Source: Deltaproteobacteria bacterium
Lineage (GTDB): Bacteria > Desulfobacterota > Desulfobaccia > Desulfobaccales > Desulfobaccaceae
Direction: 5' to 3'
Length of the DNA: 40,176 nt
Assembly (NCBI GenBank): GCA_019309545.1
Contig: JAFDGA010000022.1
Coordinates: 1-40,176, forward strand
Positions 1 to 8,342 of this stretch are shown here, in pieces (position 1 is the stretch's first letter; the number at the start of each line of letters is the position of its first letter). The translations under genes and the position numbers were made by a program. The notes under the pieces were generated by a model. That model saw only the letters and a program-made list of their open reading frames with translations. It was not told the DNA's origin and ran no database searches.

Positions 1-31
1 ATGCTTAACAAACGAGGCACTGCCGCATCTC

Positions 32-451
32 TTGCACGAAAGTCCCATAGGCCACCTCCTCATTGGGTTCAGGAGGCATTATAGCATAATTGTGTATCTT
101 TTGGTAACACTCCCCCGCTTTGATCGGAACCGGTATGGTCGCGGCAAGTACCTTAATATTGTTCCTTCTGCCAAATCTATGAATCGGGTACGGGAGAGAT
201 TGCGGGAAATGACCAGTAGTGGGGTTCACCCCCCTCTGGAGGCACTGATCGGGAGACTGAACCGATTTCTGTGCGGCTGGAGCAATTATTTCAGCTTTGG
301 CCATCCCCGCCTGGCCTGCCGCCAGGTGAACTGGTATGTGCAAATCCGGCTGCGTCACTTTTTGAGGACGCGGAGCCAACGGCGATGTAAGCAACTTGCT
401 GGCCCCTCCTTGTATCAAGCACTGCGGGCCGCAGGGCTTATCTACCTGTGA
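32..451 (+). pseudogene. ltrA: Group II intron reverse transcriptase/maturase, C-terminal remnant
   Basis: About 139 codons remain. The stretch from roughly residue 27 (PRFDRNRYGRGKYLN) through RVRERLREMTS and LNRFLCGWSNYFSFGHP is the group II intron maturase-specific domain, which binds intron RNA during splicing and usually ends the protein. The YADD reverse-transcriptase domain of the full ~400-550 residue family is absent. The apparent TTG start is only the first usable codon in the fragment. Residues 1-26 are not maturase-like and may come from rearranged DNA. The stop lies about 50 bases before domain V, the normal arrangement for a protein encoded in intron domain IV. Confidence 0.8.
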
Positions 452-502
452 ATTCAATGCCGTCAACTCCTTGCGAATGCCTATGGCTGAATGATCATCG
501 GT

Positions 503-536
503 AAGCCGGATGCGGCAGCTCCGCACGTCCGGTTTG
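503..536 (+). ncRNA. Group II intron domain V
   Basis: A 34-base hairpin begins AAGCCGGATGCGG and closes with CCGCACGTCCGGTTT. It has the AGC near the 5' base of the stem, a short terminal loop and the asymmetric bulge at ACG on the 3' side that define the catalytic core of group II introns. It lies just downstream of the maturase stop, as expected. This core looks intact although the rest of the intron is truncated. Confidence 0.8.
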
Positions 537-814
537 ACGAGGGGGAGGGGCAAGCAGTGTATGGTCTGCTGGCCTTTTGCCACGCCGTCCGAAAGGGCTG
601 ATACTTTGGAAGTCAGTGACCTAAACAATGCTTGGTCCCTCTCTACTCTACAAGCTGTCCTGACCCCTATTTCAACCCCAAAAAGAGAGGGAGAGGACTA
701 AACCTTTTTGCAACGGTCTCAGATTAATACCAGTGACAGGGTCCACATCCTAGCTGGATAATTTAACTGATTTTTTGTAATCCTCTGAACAATCCGCTGG
801 CCGCTAAGCCCGAC

Positions 815-842
815 TTGGATGGGCGGAAGGCACTGGTATAAT
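815..842 (+). promoter_or_regulatory. Candidate extended -10 promoter for the beta-helix lipoprotein gene
   Basis: TGGTATAAT gives a perfect TATAAT (837-842) with an upstream TG, the extended -10 form. A weak TTGGAT lies 16 bases upstream (815-820). Transcription would start near 849, immediately ahead of a strong AAGGAGG at 848-854. The rest of 652-860 shows no gene. Confidence 0.45.
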
Positions 843-860
843 GATTGAAGGAGGGCTAAA

Positions 861-878
861 ATGGACGAAAAATTATAG
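861..878 (+). CDS. Five-codon leader ORF (MDEKL)
   Basis: A strong AAGGAGG sits 6 bases before an ATG that opens only five codons before a TAG. It lies between the promoter and the next gene. It could be a leader peptide whose translation affects the downstream lipoprotein gene, or the stump of a lost gene. No function is assigned. Confidence 0.25.
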   Translation: MDEKL

Positions 879-899
879 ATTTTTGTAGAGGGATGAAAA

Positions 900-1003
900 A
901 TGCAAAGACAAGGGATTCTCCTTTTATTGGTTTTAATAGTTTTTGGAGGTTGTGAGATGGGAGAAATTCAGGAAATATGGGTAGGCAACAATTTTGGCGT
1001 CCC
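900..1003 (+). other. Out-of-frame lipoprotein signal peptide of the beta-helix gene
   Basis: An ATG after AGAGGG opens a segment beginning MQRQGILLLLVLIVFGGC, a typical bacterial lipoprotein signal: short polar N-terminus, hydrophobic core and a lipobox ending in GGC. Translation continues to about WVGNNFG and would then need a -1 shift near 990-1001 to join the downstream frame at PTIQDAV. The other frame has a TGA at 953-955 and no signal sequence. I therefore infer that this is the original N-terminus, separated by a one-base deletion or a sequence error. Confidence 0.6.
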
Positions 1004-3358
1004 ACCATACAGGATGCGGTCAGAACCATTGACTCGGATAAGGTCATCCTCGGTATCCCCCCCGGAATTTATACCATTGACAGCGATTATACCATTCCAA
1101 GCAATATAACCCTAAGAGTGGAGCGCGGCGCGACCATCAACGTCCATGAGGGAGTCACATTAAATATCGATGGTGGGCTTATTGCGGGTCCTTACCAGTT
1201 CTTCGCCGGGTCTGGAAAGGTAGCTTTTGGCGGGGTTACCGAGATCTATTCTGCCTGGTGGGGGAGCCCGGATTGGAAGACTCCGGAAGGCAATGTTACT
1301 GCGCCGCCAGGGTCCCGTTATATCAAGTGCAATGGGACTGCCCCGCTGTACTATCTGAAGGATAGTGGGACGGGAAATACTGGCTGGGTTGCCGTTGGCA
1401 GTGGTGGAGGCGGAGTCGATAAATTTCTCGAGTTAAGCGACGCACCTTCGACCTATACCGGCCAGGCGGGGAATGCACTTAAGGTTAATGCTGCCGAGAC
1501 CGGGTTAGAGTGGGATGATCATTCCAGCAATACAAATAACCCCCACAGGGTTACCAAGGCTCAAATCGGTTTGAGCTCGGTGACGAATCATCGTCAACTC
1601 AAAAGAGGTTCTAACGACTTTAAAAAATTTGCCGAGAAAACCAGCCCGGCGCAGACGGACGTAATCCTCATTGAGGATAGCGCTGCAAAGTACGCCAAGA
1701 AGAAGGTTCAGATCGGCAATTTGCCTACTGGGAGTGGAGTTGAGAAGTTTATCGAGTTACGCGACGCCCCGGCAACCTATACCGGCCAGGCGGGGAAAGC
1801 ACTTAAGGTTAAGACTGATGAATCAGGTCTGGAGTTCGTCGAATCTGGCAGCGGCGCTTCTACTTTTGCCGGACTGACTGACACTCACGACTCATATTCT
1901 GGCCAGGCCGGCAAGCTTCCAGTTATTAATGCCAGCGAGACCGCCTTGGAATTCAAGGATGCCATAGACGCCAATGCCCGCCTCAAGGTGCTCCGGGAGG
2001 GCGTTCTGAAAGGAACCCGGCGAGGGATTAATTTTCATGCTGGCTCCGGCTGTTCCCTAACTGTAACCGATTATGCTGCTGAAGAGCAGGTTGACGTGAT
2101 CATAGGGCTTGCCGGAGGCGGCGGAACTTGCTTTAACAGTTGGTATGATGTGAAACGAGACTATGGCGCAGTAGGTGATGGGGTTACAGATGACAAAACA
2201 GCGATCCAAAACGCCATTGATGCGGCTGGCAATGCCGGTGGGGGTGTAGTTTGGCTGCCTAAGGGAACTTATCAGATAAGCGGCCCGCTGACCTTGAAAT
2301 CAAATATTTTACTTAAAGGAGTCGGACAGGATGCTACCAGAATCCGAATGAAGGCGGATGCTGGAGCAGTCAGCAGTTTGATTTACGGCGGCTCAGTGTC
2401 ATCCTTTGCCATTGAAGGTATGACACTCGACAACCAGGCTTCGACCCAGACATATACAGGAATGGATTGCATCTATCTGGATACATGCGAGTTCTTTCGG
2501 CTATGCGATTTGGAAATTGTCAATGTTCCAGATGTTGGGGTTTATCTAAAAAAATGCACTAATGGCCATCTTAGTCGTTGTTATTTGTATGAGTGTGGAC
2601 ATACGGATGTATCACAGTATAACGCTGGTGTGGTTATAACAGGTCCGGATTTTAACAATATGAGCGAATACATATTTTTGGATGGCTGTAGTGCTGTAAA
2701 CTGCGCTGATGAATCAGGTGGTAATAAATGGGAAGGTGCTGGATTTTATGCCCACCTATGCAGCCGCAATATATTTTTCAGTAACTGTGTTGTTTTAAAC
2801 AGCCGCAAGCATGGGTTTAAACTCCAAGGCAAACGAATCCGGTTATCCAACTGTACTACAATTGATGTAGTCGGCTTTGCTTTTTCATGTCAGCTAACTG
2901 ACATACTGGGCACCAATCTATCGGTAAGATGCCCGACAGTTTCGACTTATCAAGGATTTGAGATTTATAACAATCCTTACGCAGAAACTACGGATGATTA
3001 TACTATGTGTCTTTTCAATATTGAAGTTATTGGTGCTCAAAAAGGTATATCGATAATGGGTAAGGGGCATGGCTCAATTGACGCAGTAGCCAAGAATATA
3101 AGTTTATATAATTTTTCAATCCGGGAGTGCACAACTACTGCGTTAGCCATAGACGGGCAATGTGAAGATATTAATATAACCAATGGACACTTAATTGACA
3201 ATTCCGGGGTTATAGGGTTGTATATCCATCCTTCCGGTGGTTATTATCCTAACAGAATATTTGTTGATAATGTTGTTTCTCGGAACAATCAGCAGGGTAT
3301 GAATCAATGCCTCAAGCGATATTATAAAAGGAAATTGGAAATGTTATTCTTTAGTTGA
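977..3358 (+). CDS. Tailspike-like beta-helix protein (pectate lyase 3-like fold)
   Basis: The 793 codons show three parts. Residues 1-140 contain short beta-rich sequence. Residues about 147-326 hold three related ~33-residue modules of the type seen in phage tail fibres, plus a NPHRVTKAQIGLSSV segment also typical of them. From residue ~390 (YDVKRDYGAVGDGVTDD) a right-handed parallel beta-helix of the pectate lyase 3/tailspike type begins. Such proteins bind or cleave polysaccharides, which fits the adjacent exopolysaccharide locus, but no catalytic residues can be assigned by eye. The ATG at 977 has a poor ribosome site; the real start is probably the lipoprotein ATG at 900 in another frame. 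The last ~20 residues (after NNQQG) look unnatural, and a +1 shift near 3297 would give a more helix-like end stopping near 3382. Confidence 0.75.
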   Translation: MGRQQFWRPTIQDAVRTIDSDKVILGIPPGIYTIDSDYTIPSNITLRVERGATINVHEGVTLNIDGGLIAGPYQFFAGSGKVAFGGVTEIYSAWWGSPDWKTPEGNVTAPPGSRYIKCNGTAPLYYLKDSGTGNTGWVAVGSGGGGVDKFLELSDAPSTYTGQAGNALKVNAAETGLEWDDHSSNTNNPHRVTKAQIGLSSVTNHRQLKRGSNDFKKFAEKTSPAQTDVILIEDSAAKYAKKKVQIGNLPTGSGVEKFIELRDAPATYTGQAGKALKVKTDESGLEFVESGSGASTFAGLTDTHDSYSGQAGKLPVINASETALEFKDAIDANARLKVLREGVLKGTRRGINFHAGSGCSLTVTDYAAEEQVDVIIGLAGGGGTCFNSWYDVKRDYGAVGDGVTDDKTAIQNAIDAAGNAGGGVVWLPKGTYQISGPLTLKSNILLKGVGQDATRIRMKADAGAVSSLIYGGSVSSFAIEGMTLDNQASTQTYTGMDCIYLDTCEFFRLCDLEIVNVPDVGVYLKKCTNGHLSRCYLYECGHTDVSQYNAGVVITGPDFNNMSEYIFLDGCSAVNCADESGGNKWEGAGFYAHLCSRNIFFSNCVVLNSRKHGFKLQGKRIRLSNCTTIDVVGFAFSCQLTDILGTNLSVRCPTVSTYQGFEIYNNPYAETTDDYTMCLFNIEVIGAQKGISIMGKGHGSIDAVAKNISLYNFSIRECTTTALAIDGQCEDINITNGHLIDNSGVIGLYIHPSGGYYPNRIFVDNVVSRNNQQGMNQCLKRYYKRKLEMLFFS
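1415..1954 (+). repeat. Three phage tail-fibre-like protein modules
   Basis: Repeats at 1415-1513, 1739-1837 and 1862-1954 encode the pattern F-[IL]-x-L-x-D-A-P-x-x-Y-x-G-Q-A-G-K-x-L-x-V-x-x-x-E-[ST]-x-L-E. The first two are close copies at DNA level, with a shared CCTATACCGGCCAGGCGGGG, and the third is diverged. They are in one reading frame and seem to be structural spacer repeats. Confidence 0.8.
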
Positions 3359-3417
3359 CCGTCCTGTAGTTTACCAGGATTAGGAAAAAAGGCTCGGTAA
3401 AACTCGTTAAAATCGTT

Positions 3418-3440
3418 CCCCTCCCCGCAACGGGGAGGGG
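3418..3440. terminator. Hairpin terminator between convergent genes
   Basis: A 10-bp GC-rich stem (CCCCTCCCCG / CGGGGAGGGG) closes on a 3-base CAA loop. It is followed by TATTT on the plus strand and by several A/T bases on the other side. It lies between the end of the plus-strand beta-helix gene and the end of the minus-strand exopolysaccharide locus, so it may stop transcription from both sides. Confidence 0.6.
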
Positions 3441-3478
3441 TATTTAACTCTTGCTAACGGTTAATATTTAAACAGTTA

Positions 3479-4744
3479 CTAAAGATATTTTTGTAAGGGA
3501 GAATGTTGCGCTATGAGAGAAATTGGGTGTTTAGTTTTCAACAACTCCATATAATTTTGGAATAGAGCCTGCCAAATACTCTCAGGGCGGTAATCGTGTA
3601 AGACCCGCTGGCGGCCAGCCTTTCCCATCTGCTCTCGCAGTTCTTGGTTCAGCAACAGTTGTCTTAGGACTACCGCCAAGGCCGGGCCATTTTGAGGGGG
3701 CACCAAGAAACCTGTTACCTCATCTATTACGGCGTCCACGCTGCCATCCGCGTGGGTGGCGACCACCGGCAGCTCCATGGCCGCGGCCTCTAACAGAACA
3801 TTGGGGAAACCCTCCCGATAAGTGGGCAGTACCAAAATATCCATAGCCGCATAAGCCGATGCCATCTCTCTAAGACAACCGAGAAACCGTACTTTAGGAG
3901 TAGTTTTTAATCTATCCAATATTGCTCTTGGTACTGGATCTTGAGGTTCTTCCTGACCAATCAAAATGAGAAAAAGATCTGGAAACTCATTGGTTAAAGC
4001 TTGCCAGGCTTCGGTTAATTCCATGATCCCCTTATCTTTTACAATTCGTCCCACAAAACCCAAGACCACAGCTTCTTTGGGAATCTGATAACGCTCCCTG
4101 ATCACTTCTCTGGTGCCAGTTGGTAATCTTTGGGGATTAAATTTGACTTTGGCATCAACCCCGTTGCCGCTGCCGAATTTAATGACCTGAATTTTCTCTG
4201 GTTGACAGAGTCCTAAGGCTAGTGCTCTTTTTTTAATCGAGAAACTAACGGCAATAACCTGGTGGGCCATTTGACAGGCTAGTGTTTCTGAAAGCATAAG
4301 CAGTTTCCGCTTGATACCATTGGAGGTTATAAATCGTAAGCCACGCATCCCATAAATCACGACGGGCACGCCAGCCAGCCGCGCCGCCAGCACTCCAAGA
4401 AAACCTGCTTTGGGCGTATGGGCATGGACAATGGTAGGTTTTAATTGCCGGATAAGACGATATAGTTTGCCCAACGCCACCAGATCCTTTAAAGGAGTAA
4501 TGTAGCGCTGCATTTCAATGCCGTGAACAATCATGCCTTCTTGGAGTGCAGCTTGGTGAAGGGCTTCGCCTGGCGAAGCAACGCCATGAACTTCAAGGCC
4601 CTGATGCCTCATATAATTAGCCTGACCACGTAAAAAAAAGGCAAGGGATTCAGGGATGGTAGTAATATGAACCAGCTTCACAGCCTTGTCTAACTGATCA
4701 CCAAGAACATTGCTCATCGGTGGTCTCTTTGGTTTTGCAGCCAT
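3479..4744 (-). CDS. Glycosyltransferase family 4
   Basis: This is a GT-B fold retaining glycosyltransferase of 421 residues, the last gene of the exopolysaccharide locus. The N-terminal acceptor half contains LKPTIVHAHTPKAGFLG. The donor half has VLGFVGRIVKDKGI, LILIGQ and the E-x7-E motif in REGFPNVLLEAAAMELPVVAT, which contacts the nucleotide sugar. It probably adds one sugar to the lipid-linked repeat unit at the inner membrane face. Its start overlaps the preceding gene by 31 bases; an internal ATG at codon 10 (MSNVL) is a reasonable alternative. The sugar specificity cannot be read from sequence. Confidence 0.9.
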   Translation of the reverse strand: MAAKPKRPPMSNVLGDQLDKAVKLVHITTIPESLAFFLRGQANYMRHQGLEVHGVASPGEALHQAALQEGMIVHGIEMQRYITPLKDLVALGKLYRLIRQLKPTIVHAHTPKAGFLGVLAARLAGVPVVIYGMRGLRFITSNGIKRKLLMLSETLACQMAHQVIAVSFSIKKRALALGLCQPEKIQVIKFGSGNGVDAKVKFNPQRLPTGTREVIRERYQIPKEAVVLGFVGRIVKDKGIMELTEAWQALTNEFPDLFLILIGQEEPQDPVPRAILDRLKTTPKVRFLGCLREMASAYAAMDILVLPTYREGFPNVLLEAAAMELPVVATHADGSVDAVIDEVTGFLVPPQNGPALAVVLRQLLLNQELREQMGKAGRQRVLHDYRPESIWQALFQNYMELLKTKHPISLIAQHSPLQKYL

Positions 4745-5901
4745 TCTGAGGTCATCTCTTTTATATGGCGGTAGAATGCGATCCGCTTGGGTAACAGAAT
4801 ATCGATATGGTACTCTTTAGCTTTTTTAAGGTTACGGGCGGACATAAGAGCTTGGCGTTCCGGATCGATTGCCACCTCATAAATTTTGCGGGCCAGAGCG
4901 TCGACATCATTGGGAGGGAACAGGTCCTCGGGGGCAAGCAGTTCTGGGATGCCGCCTACTCTACTGGCAATACACGGCAGGGCTCGGGCCATGGCCTCGA
5001 GCAGGGCGCGGGGCAAACCTTCCATGCGGGAAGGCATGACAAAGAGATCCGCCTGATCCAACTGGAACCGGACCGCTTTTCCAGCCGGCAGCCTGCCAAG
5101 AAACCGGACCCGGTTGCCTAATCCCTGCATTGCCGCTCGAGCTTCTAAATCTAACCGATGCTTGCCATCACCAACAATGACCAGATGTATATCCAAACCA
5201 GCGCTGGCGCATTTGCTGACCGCGTCGATTAATATATCGGGACCCTTGTAGAGTTGGTTTAAACTCCCAACCTGAATGAGAGTAAAAGGTTCTAGGGTGG
5301 AGGGTGGGGGTCGGGGTGTGGAGACAAAGGCGCCATCAGAGAGCTCGACATCCGACACCCCCACAGAATAGGCCGGGCAAGGATAACGACGTTGGAGAGC
5401 CTGAGACGTGACATAAAGTGCTCCATTGGCCTCGCGGCAGAGACGTCTCAGTTGCAAGGGAGCCCACCAGCGCAAAAGCGGGCGTAAACAGTGTTTTATT
5501 GCACCAGGCGAAAAAGTATCGTAAGGGTCGGCTATTACTTCGACAGCAAAAGGGCGATTCTGGTTGCGAAGCTCTTGCCACACTAGCTCAGCCAGGTTAC
5601 CTTGTCTCAGGATGACGGCAGAGGGGATTGAACAGGCCAAATGAATTCTTTTTTTAAGTTCAACGAGACGCAAGAGATATTGCCAGGGACCGAGATATCC
5701 AGGTAAAGCAAAAAACGATACACTCGGCCCTGCTATTGGAATAGCGGAAGGATATTCTACAGCAAATAACCGCCCGATTACCGTAATAGAATCAAAAACC
5801 TGAAGATATCTTTCCCATAAAAGCTCAGAGGTCATACTCGGTGCAGCCGGTTGGCCATTGCAAAGAAAAAATTTCGTATCAACGACAACGGTACAATTCA
5901 T
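4714..5901 (-). CDS. Glycosyltransferase family 4
   Basis: A 395-residue GT4-type enzyme. The C-terminal half shows FTLIQVGSLNQLYKGPDILI, HLVIVGDGKHR, RFLGRLPAGKAV and RMEGLPRALLEAMARALPCIAS, the last holding the E-x7-E donor-binding motif. The N-terminal half is poorly conserved, as usual for the acceptor domain. It lies 11 bases after the upstream GT4 gene and overlaps the downstream one, so all three are probably one transcript. The likely role is sequential transfer of hexoses onto the undecaprenyl-linked unit; donor and acceptor are unknown. Confidence 0.9.
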   Translation of the reverse strand: MNCTVVVDTKFFLCNGQPAAPSMTSELLWERYLQVFDSITVIGRLFAVEYPSAIPIAGPSVSFFALPGYLGPWQYLLRLVELKKRIHLACSIPSAVILRQGNLAELVWQELRNQNRPFAVEVIADPYDTFSPGAIKHCLRPLLRWWAPLQLRRLCREANGALYVTSQALQRRYPCPAYSVGVSDVELSDGAFVSTPRPPPSTLEPFTLIQVGSLNQLYKGPDILIDAVSKCASAGLDIHLVIVGDGKHRLDLEARAAMQGLGNRVRFLGRLPAGKAVRFQLDQADLFVMPSRMEGLPRALLEAMARALPCIASRVGGIPELLAPEDLFPPNDVDALARKIYEVAIDPERQALMSARNLKKAKEYHIDILLPKRIAFYRHIKEMTSEWLQNQRDHR

Positions 5902-5912
5902 CTATAATATCC

Positions 5913-7034
5913 TCATTTCGAAAGTATTTTTGCGTATAAAGTTTGGTAATTAGAAATCATGATTTTGACATCATAGTTATCACACACGTTTTTTTTAGCA
6001 ACTGCCGCTAATTTATTTGCCTGTCCCGGATTTTTCAAAAGGTACGTAATCTTTTCTGCAAGGATGCCTGGATTTCCTGGTGGGATTAATAACCCTTCCA
6101 CCCCATCTTTGATAACATCGGGTATTCCGGCTATTTTAGTCGCCACTATAGGTTTTTCAGATGCCATTGCTTCCAGGAGGGCAATGGGTAGGCCCTCTTT
6201 AATGGAAGACATGACAAAGATATCCATTATTGCTAACATTTCTGGGATATCTGTTCTCGAACCGGTGAAGATAACCTTACCATTGAGGCCAAGTTCTGCT
6301 GCCTGGCTTTTTAAAATATCCTCCAGATGACCTCCACCCACGATTATAAATCTCACTTCAGGAATTTCTCTGGTAACTAGGGCTGCAGCTTCTAAAAGGT
6401 ACTTATGGCCTTTGGGTTCTACCAGACGACCAACTGTGCCAATGATTTTTACACCCTCGGGAATAGCCAGGCTGGTCTTTATGAGTGAGGTGTTAAACGG
6501 CCTGCTGAATCTGCTGACATCGACGCTATTATTTATACAAACAATTTTATCTGGCCTTACGCCTTGTTTGGCGAGCATGGCACACACTGCGGGAGTGACT
6601 CCCACGATTATACTATTCCTTCTCATAGAAAGAATGTCCACCAGCTTGTACAAAAAATTATTTTCTCTCCAAAAATCAATACTGGGCTCGGTGAATATAA
6701 TTGGTACTCCGGTCAGCAGGGAAGCCAGGGAACCCCAAAGATTAACTCTTGAACCATGGGCATGGATAAGATCTATTTTATTTTTCCTAATAAATTTAAT
6801 GAGTTTGGGGATTCTCACCACCCCCCATGCGCTTTTCAGACCAGGGAGATATTCCGTTTTAATCCCCAACTCTTCCACAGCAGGAATAATCTTGGACATA
6901 AAAGGGCCATATTCTCCGAAGACGATGAATTGGCAGAATTTTTTATCAAGATAGCGGGCCAAATATTTAATCATTTCCTCGGCCCCGCCTAAGTCTAAGG
7001 TGATACTTAACTGCAGAAGCTTAATTCTAGTCAT
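5913..7034 (-). CDS. Glycosyltransferase family 4
   Basis: A 373-residue GT4 enzyme that starts MTRIKLLQLSITLDLGGAEE, the glycine-rich first loop typical of this family. Further landmarks are LIHAHGSRVNLWG, IGTVGRLVEPKGHKYLL, FIIVGGGHLED, FTGSRTDIPEMLAIMDIFVMSS and the E-x7-E motif in KEGLPIALLEAMASEKPIVATKIAGIPD. It is more AT-rich than the two genes after it. It is separated from the polymerase gene by three bases, indicating cotranscription. Role: assembly of the exopolysaccharide repeat unit; sugar unknown. Confidence 0.92.
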   Translation of the reverse strand: MTRIKLLQLSITLDLGGAEEMIKYLARYLDKKFCQFIVFGEYGPFMSKIIPAVEELGIKTEYLPGLKSAWGVVRIPKLIKFIRKNKIDLIHAHGSRVNLWGSLASLLTGVPIIFTEPSIDFWRENNFLYKLVDILSMRRNSIIVGVTPAVCAMLAKQGVRPDKIVCINNSVDVSRFSRPFNTSLIKTSLAIPEGVKIIGTVGRLVEPKGHKYLLEAAALVTREIPEVRFIIVGGGHLEDILKSQAAELGLNGKVIFTGSRTDIPEMLAIMDIFVMSSIKEGLPIALLEAMASEKPIVATKIAGIPDVIKDGVEGLLIPPGNPGILAEKITYLLKNPGQANKLAAVAKKNVCDNYDVKIMISNYQTLYAKILSK

Positions 7035-7037
7035 CGT

Positions 7038-8306
7038 TTATGTCTTTCTTATTAATACAGAGGCTTCGTTTGCCAGAAAATTGCTATAGCGGCTAAGCGC
7101 TACGCCGATGATCAGCCATTCCGTATTTCCGGACAAGTCCAGACTTGCCAAGGCAAAACAGAATGCCGTGATAAAAAGAAATATTGCACCGAAATTATAT
7201 CTATCAACTTCCACTATTCTTTTGAACAGTTGGATGAATAGAAAGGCCATAAAGATTAGACCAACGATTCCTCCTTCTGCAAGAATTTCTATTATCAGAT
7301 TATGTGGATACCTATCGGGGGCCTTTGGATCATAAGATCCTCCCAAAGGTTCGAAATATCCGCCTAATCCTTTCCCCACTACAGGGTTGTTCTGAAAGAC
7401 CCTGAGCCCTAACTTTCCCAAATACATACGTCCTAAGACATTTTCGTCGGTTTTTATAGTACTTGACTCGGTTATTAAATTAAGATAGCGATATGAGGTC
7501 TCAGGCTTTAAGACCACAGGAGTTACAACAATTACTACTGTAATCATAAGTATTGCAACATATTTAATGATATATTTGCCCTTGTGGTAAAACATCATCA
7601 AGCATGATACACATAAGCCACAGAACAAGCCAATAATCGGGCCCCGAGACGCGGTCATGATTATTATAAATATGGCCGTAGCGATAACAAGACCTCTTGA
7701 AACCAGTCCAGTAGTTCCCCGCAGGCCAGAGAGGTTAGTCAAAGAAATAACTAGGGCCAGGACGCCCATTCGAGATACTTCAATAGGATTCAAACCCAAT
7801 ATAGTGGCTCTTTCCGAGCTAAGATCATCCTTCCAAAATAGTAACTCCGCAGCAACAATTAGAGCAATTATTTGAATGGCCAGGCCGAGATAATTTAAAG
7901 AACGGCTCTGAACTTTTGAAGTAAGCATAATCATGACCGGCAAAAATATTCGCATACCGAAAATCTCGAATTTTCTAATTCCATATTCTAGATTCGTAGT
8001 CCATAACAAAGAAAGCAAGAGATAGCCCACAAAACAGGCAAACGATGCAATGATAAGCCAATCAGGCGAAGATTCCCGGATTCGGGGATTACAAAGAAAT
8101 GCCAGAAGATGAATAAACGCCGGGATAAAAAGGAGGGTGAAATAGGGAATCTCAAAGTTTAAGATTTTAAAATAGACCAGTGGAAATATCAGATAGATAA
8201 AGCCGAGGAATAATAGCGGCACCGCTAACCAGACAATTTTTCCCCATAACTTAACGGTTAGGCTCAGCAGGACCAAAGCACTAAGTGTTAATGCTAGGTA
8301 GACCAT
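7038..8306 (-). CDS. wzy: O-antigen/exopolysaccharide polymerase (Wzy/WaaL-like)
   Basis: A 422-residue integral membrane protein with about 10-12 hydrophobic segments. The Wzy_C signature is visible: SRGPIIGLFCGL, then a large periplasmic loop containing GLGGYFEPLGG and YPHNLIIEILAEGGIVGLIF. In this family the loop arginines and histidine take part in joining lipid-linked glycan units in the periplasm. Placement between GT4 genes and near a Wzx flippase favours polymerase over ligase, but the two cannot be separated by sequence alone. Confidence 0.85.
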   Translation of the reverse strand: MVYLALTLSALVLLSLTVKLWGKIVWLAVPLLFLGFIYLIFPLVYFKILNFEIPYFTLLFIPAFIHLLAFLCNPRIRESSPDWLIIASFACFVGYLLLSLLWTTNLEYGIRKFEIFGMRIFLPVMIMLTSKVQSRSLNYLGLAIQIIALIVAAELLFWKDDLSSERATILGLNPIEVSRMGVLALVISLTNLSGLRGTTGLVSRGLVIATAIFIIIMTASRGPIIGLFCGLCVSCLMMFYHKGKYIIKYVAILMITVVIVVTPVVLKPETSYRYLNLITESSTIKTDENVLGRMYLGKLGLRVFQNNPVVGKGLGGYFEPLGGSYDPKAPDRYPHNLIIEILAEGGIVGLIFMAFLFIQLFKRIVEVDRYNFGAIFLFITAFCFALASLDLSGNTEWLIIGVALSRYSNFLANEASVLIRKT

Positions 8307-8342
8307 TTAATTCCCTTTTATGAGCATCTTAATTCTGGCCAG

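Larger units (their letters stand above)
1..651 (+). mobile_element. 3' fragment of a group II intron
   Basis: The fragment carries the C-terminal maturase region of an intron-encoded protein followed by a recognisable domain V and a likely 3' boundary around 651 (the CTACTCTAC run at 643-651). The 5' part of the intron (domains I-III and the reverse-transcriptase catalytic domain) is not in the window. The first ~105 bases do not match any intron part I recognise, so the true left edge of the homology may be near 108. Domain VI looks abnormal: its G-rich 5' side (538-550) and pyrimidine-rich 3' side (635-645) are about 90 bases apart. The element is probably immobile by itself. Confidence 0.75.

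Noticed and set aside
5-628. 207-codon minus-strand ORF across the group II intron end
   Set aside because: It runs opposite the maturase remnant and domain V and resembles no protein family.
987-1001. Programmed -1 frameshift in the lipoprotein gene
   Set aside because: No X-XXY-YYZ slippery heptamer in the right phase and no clear downstream structure.
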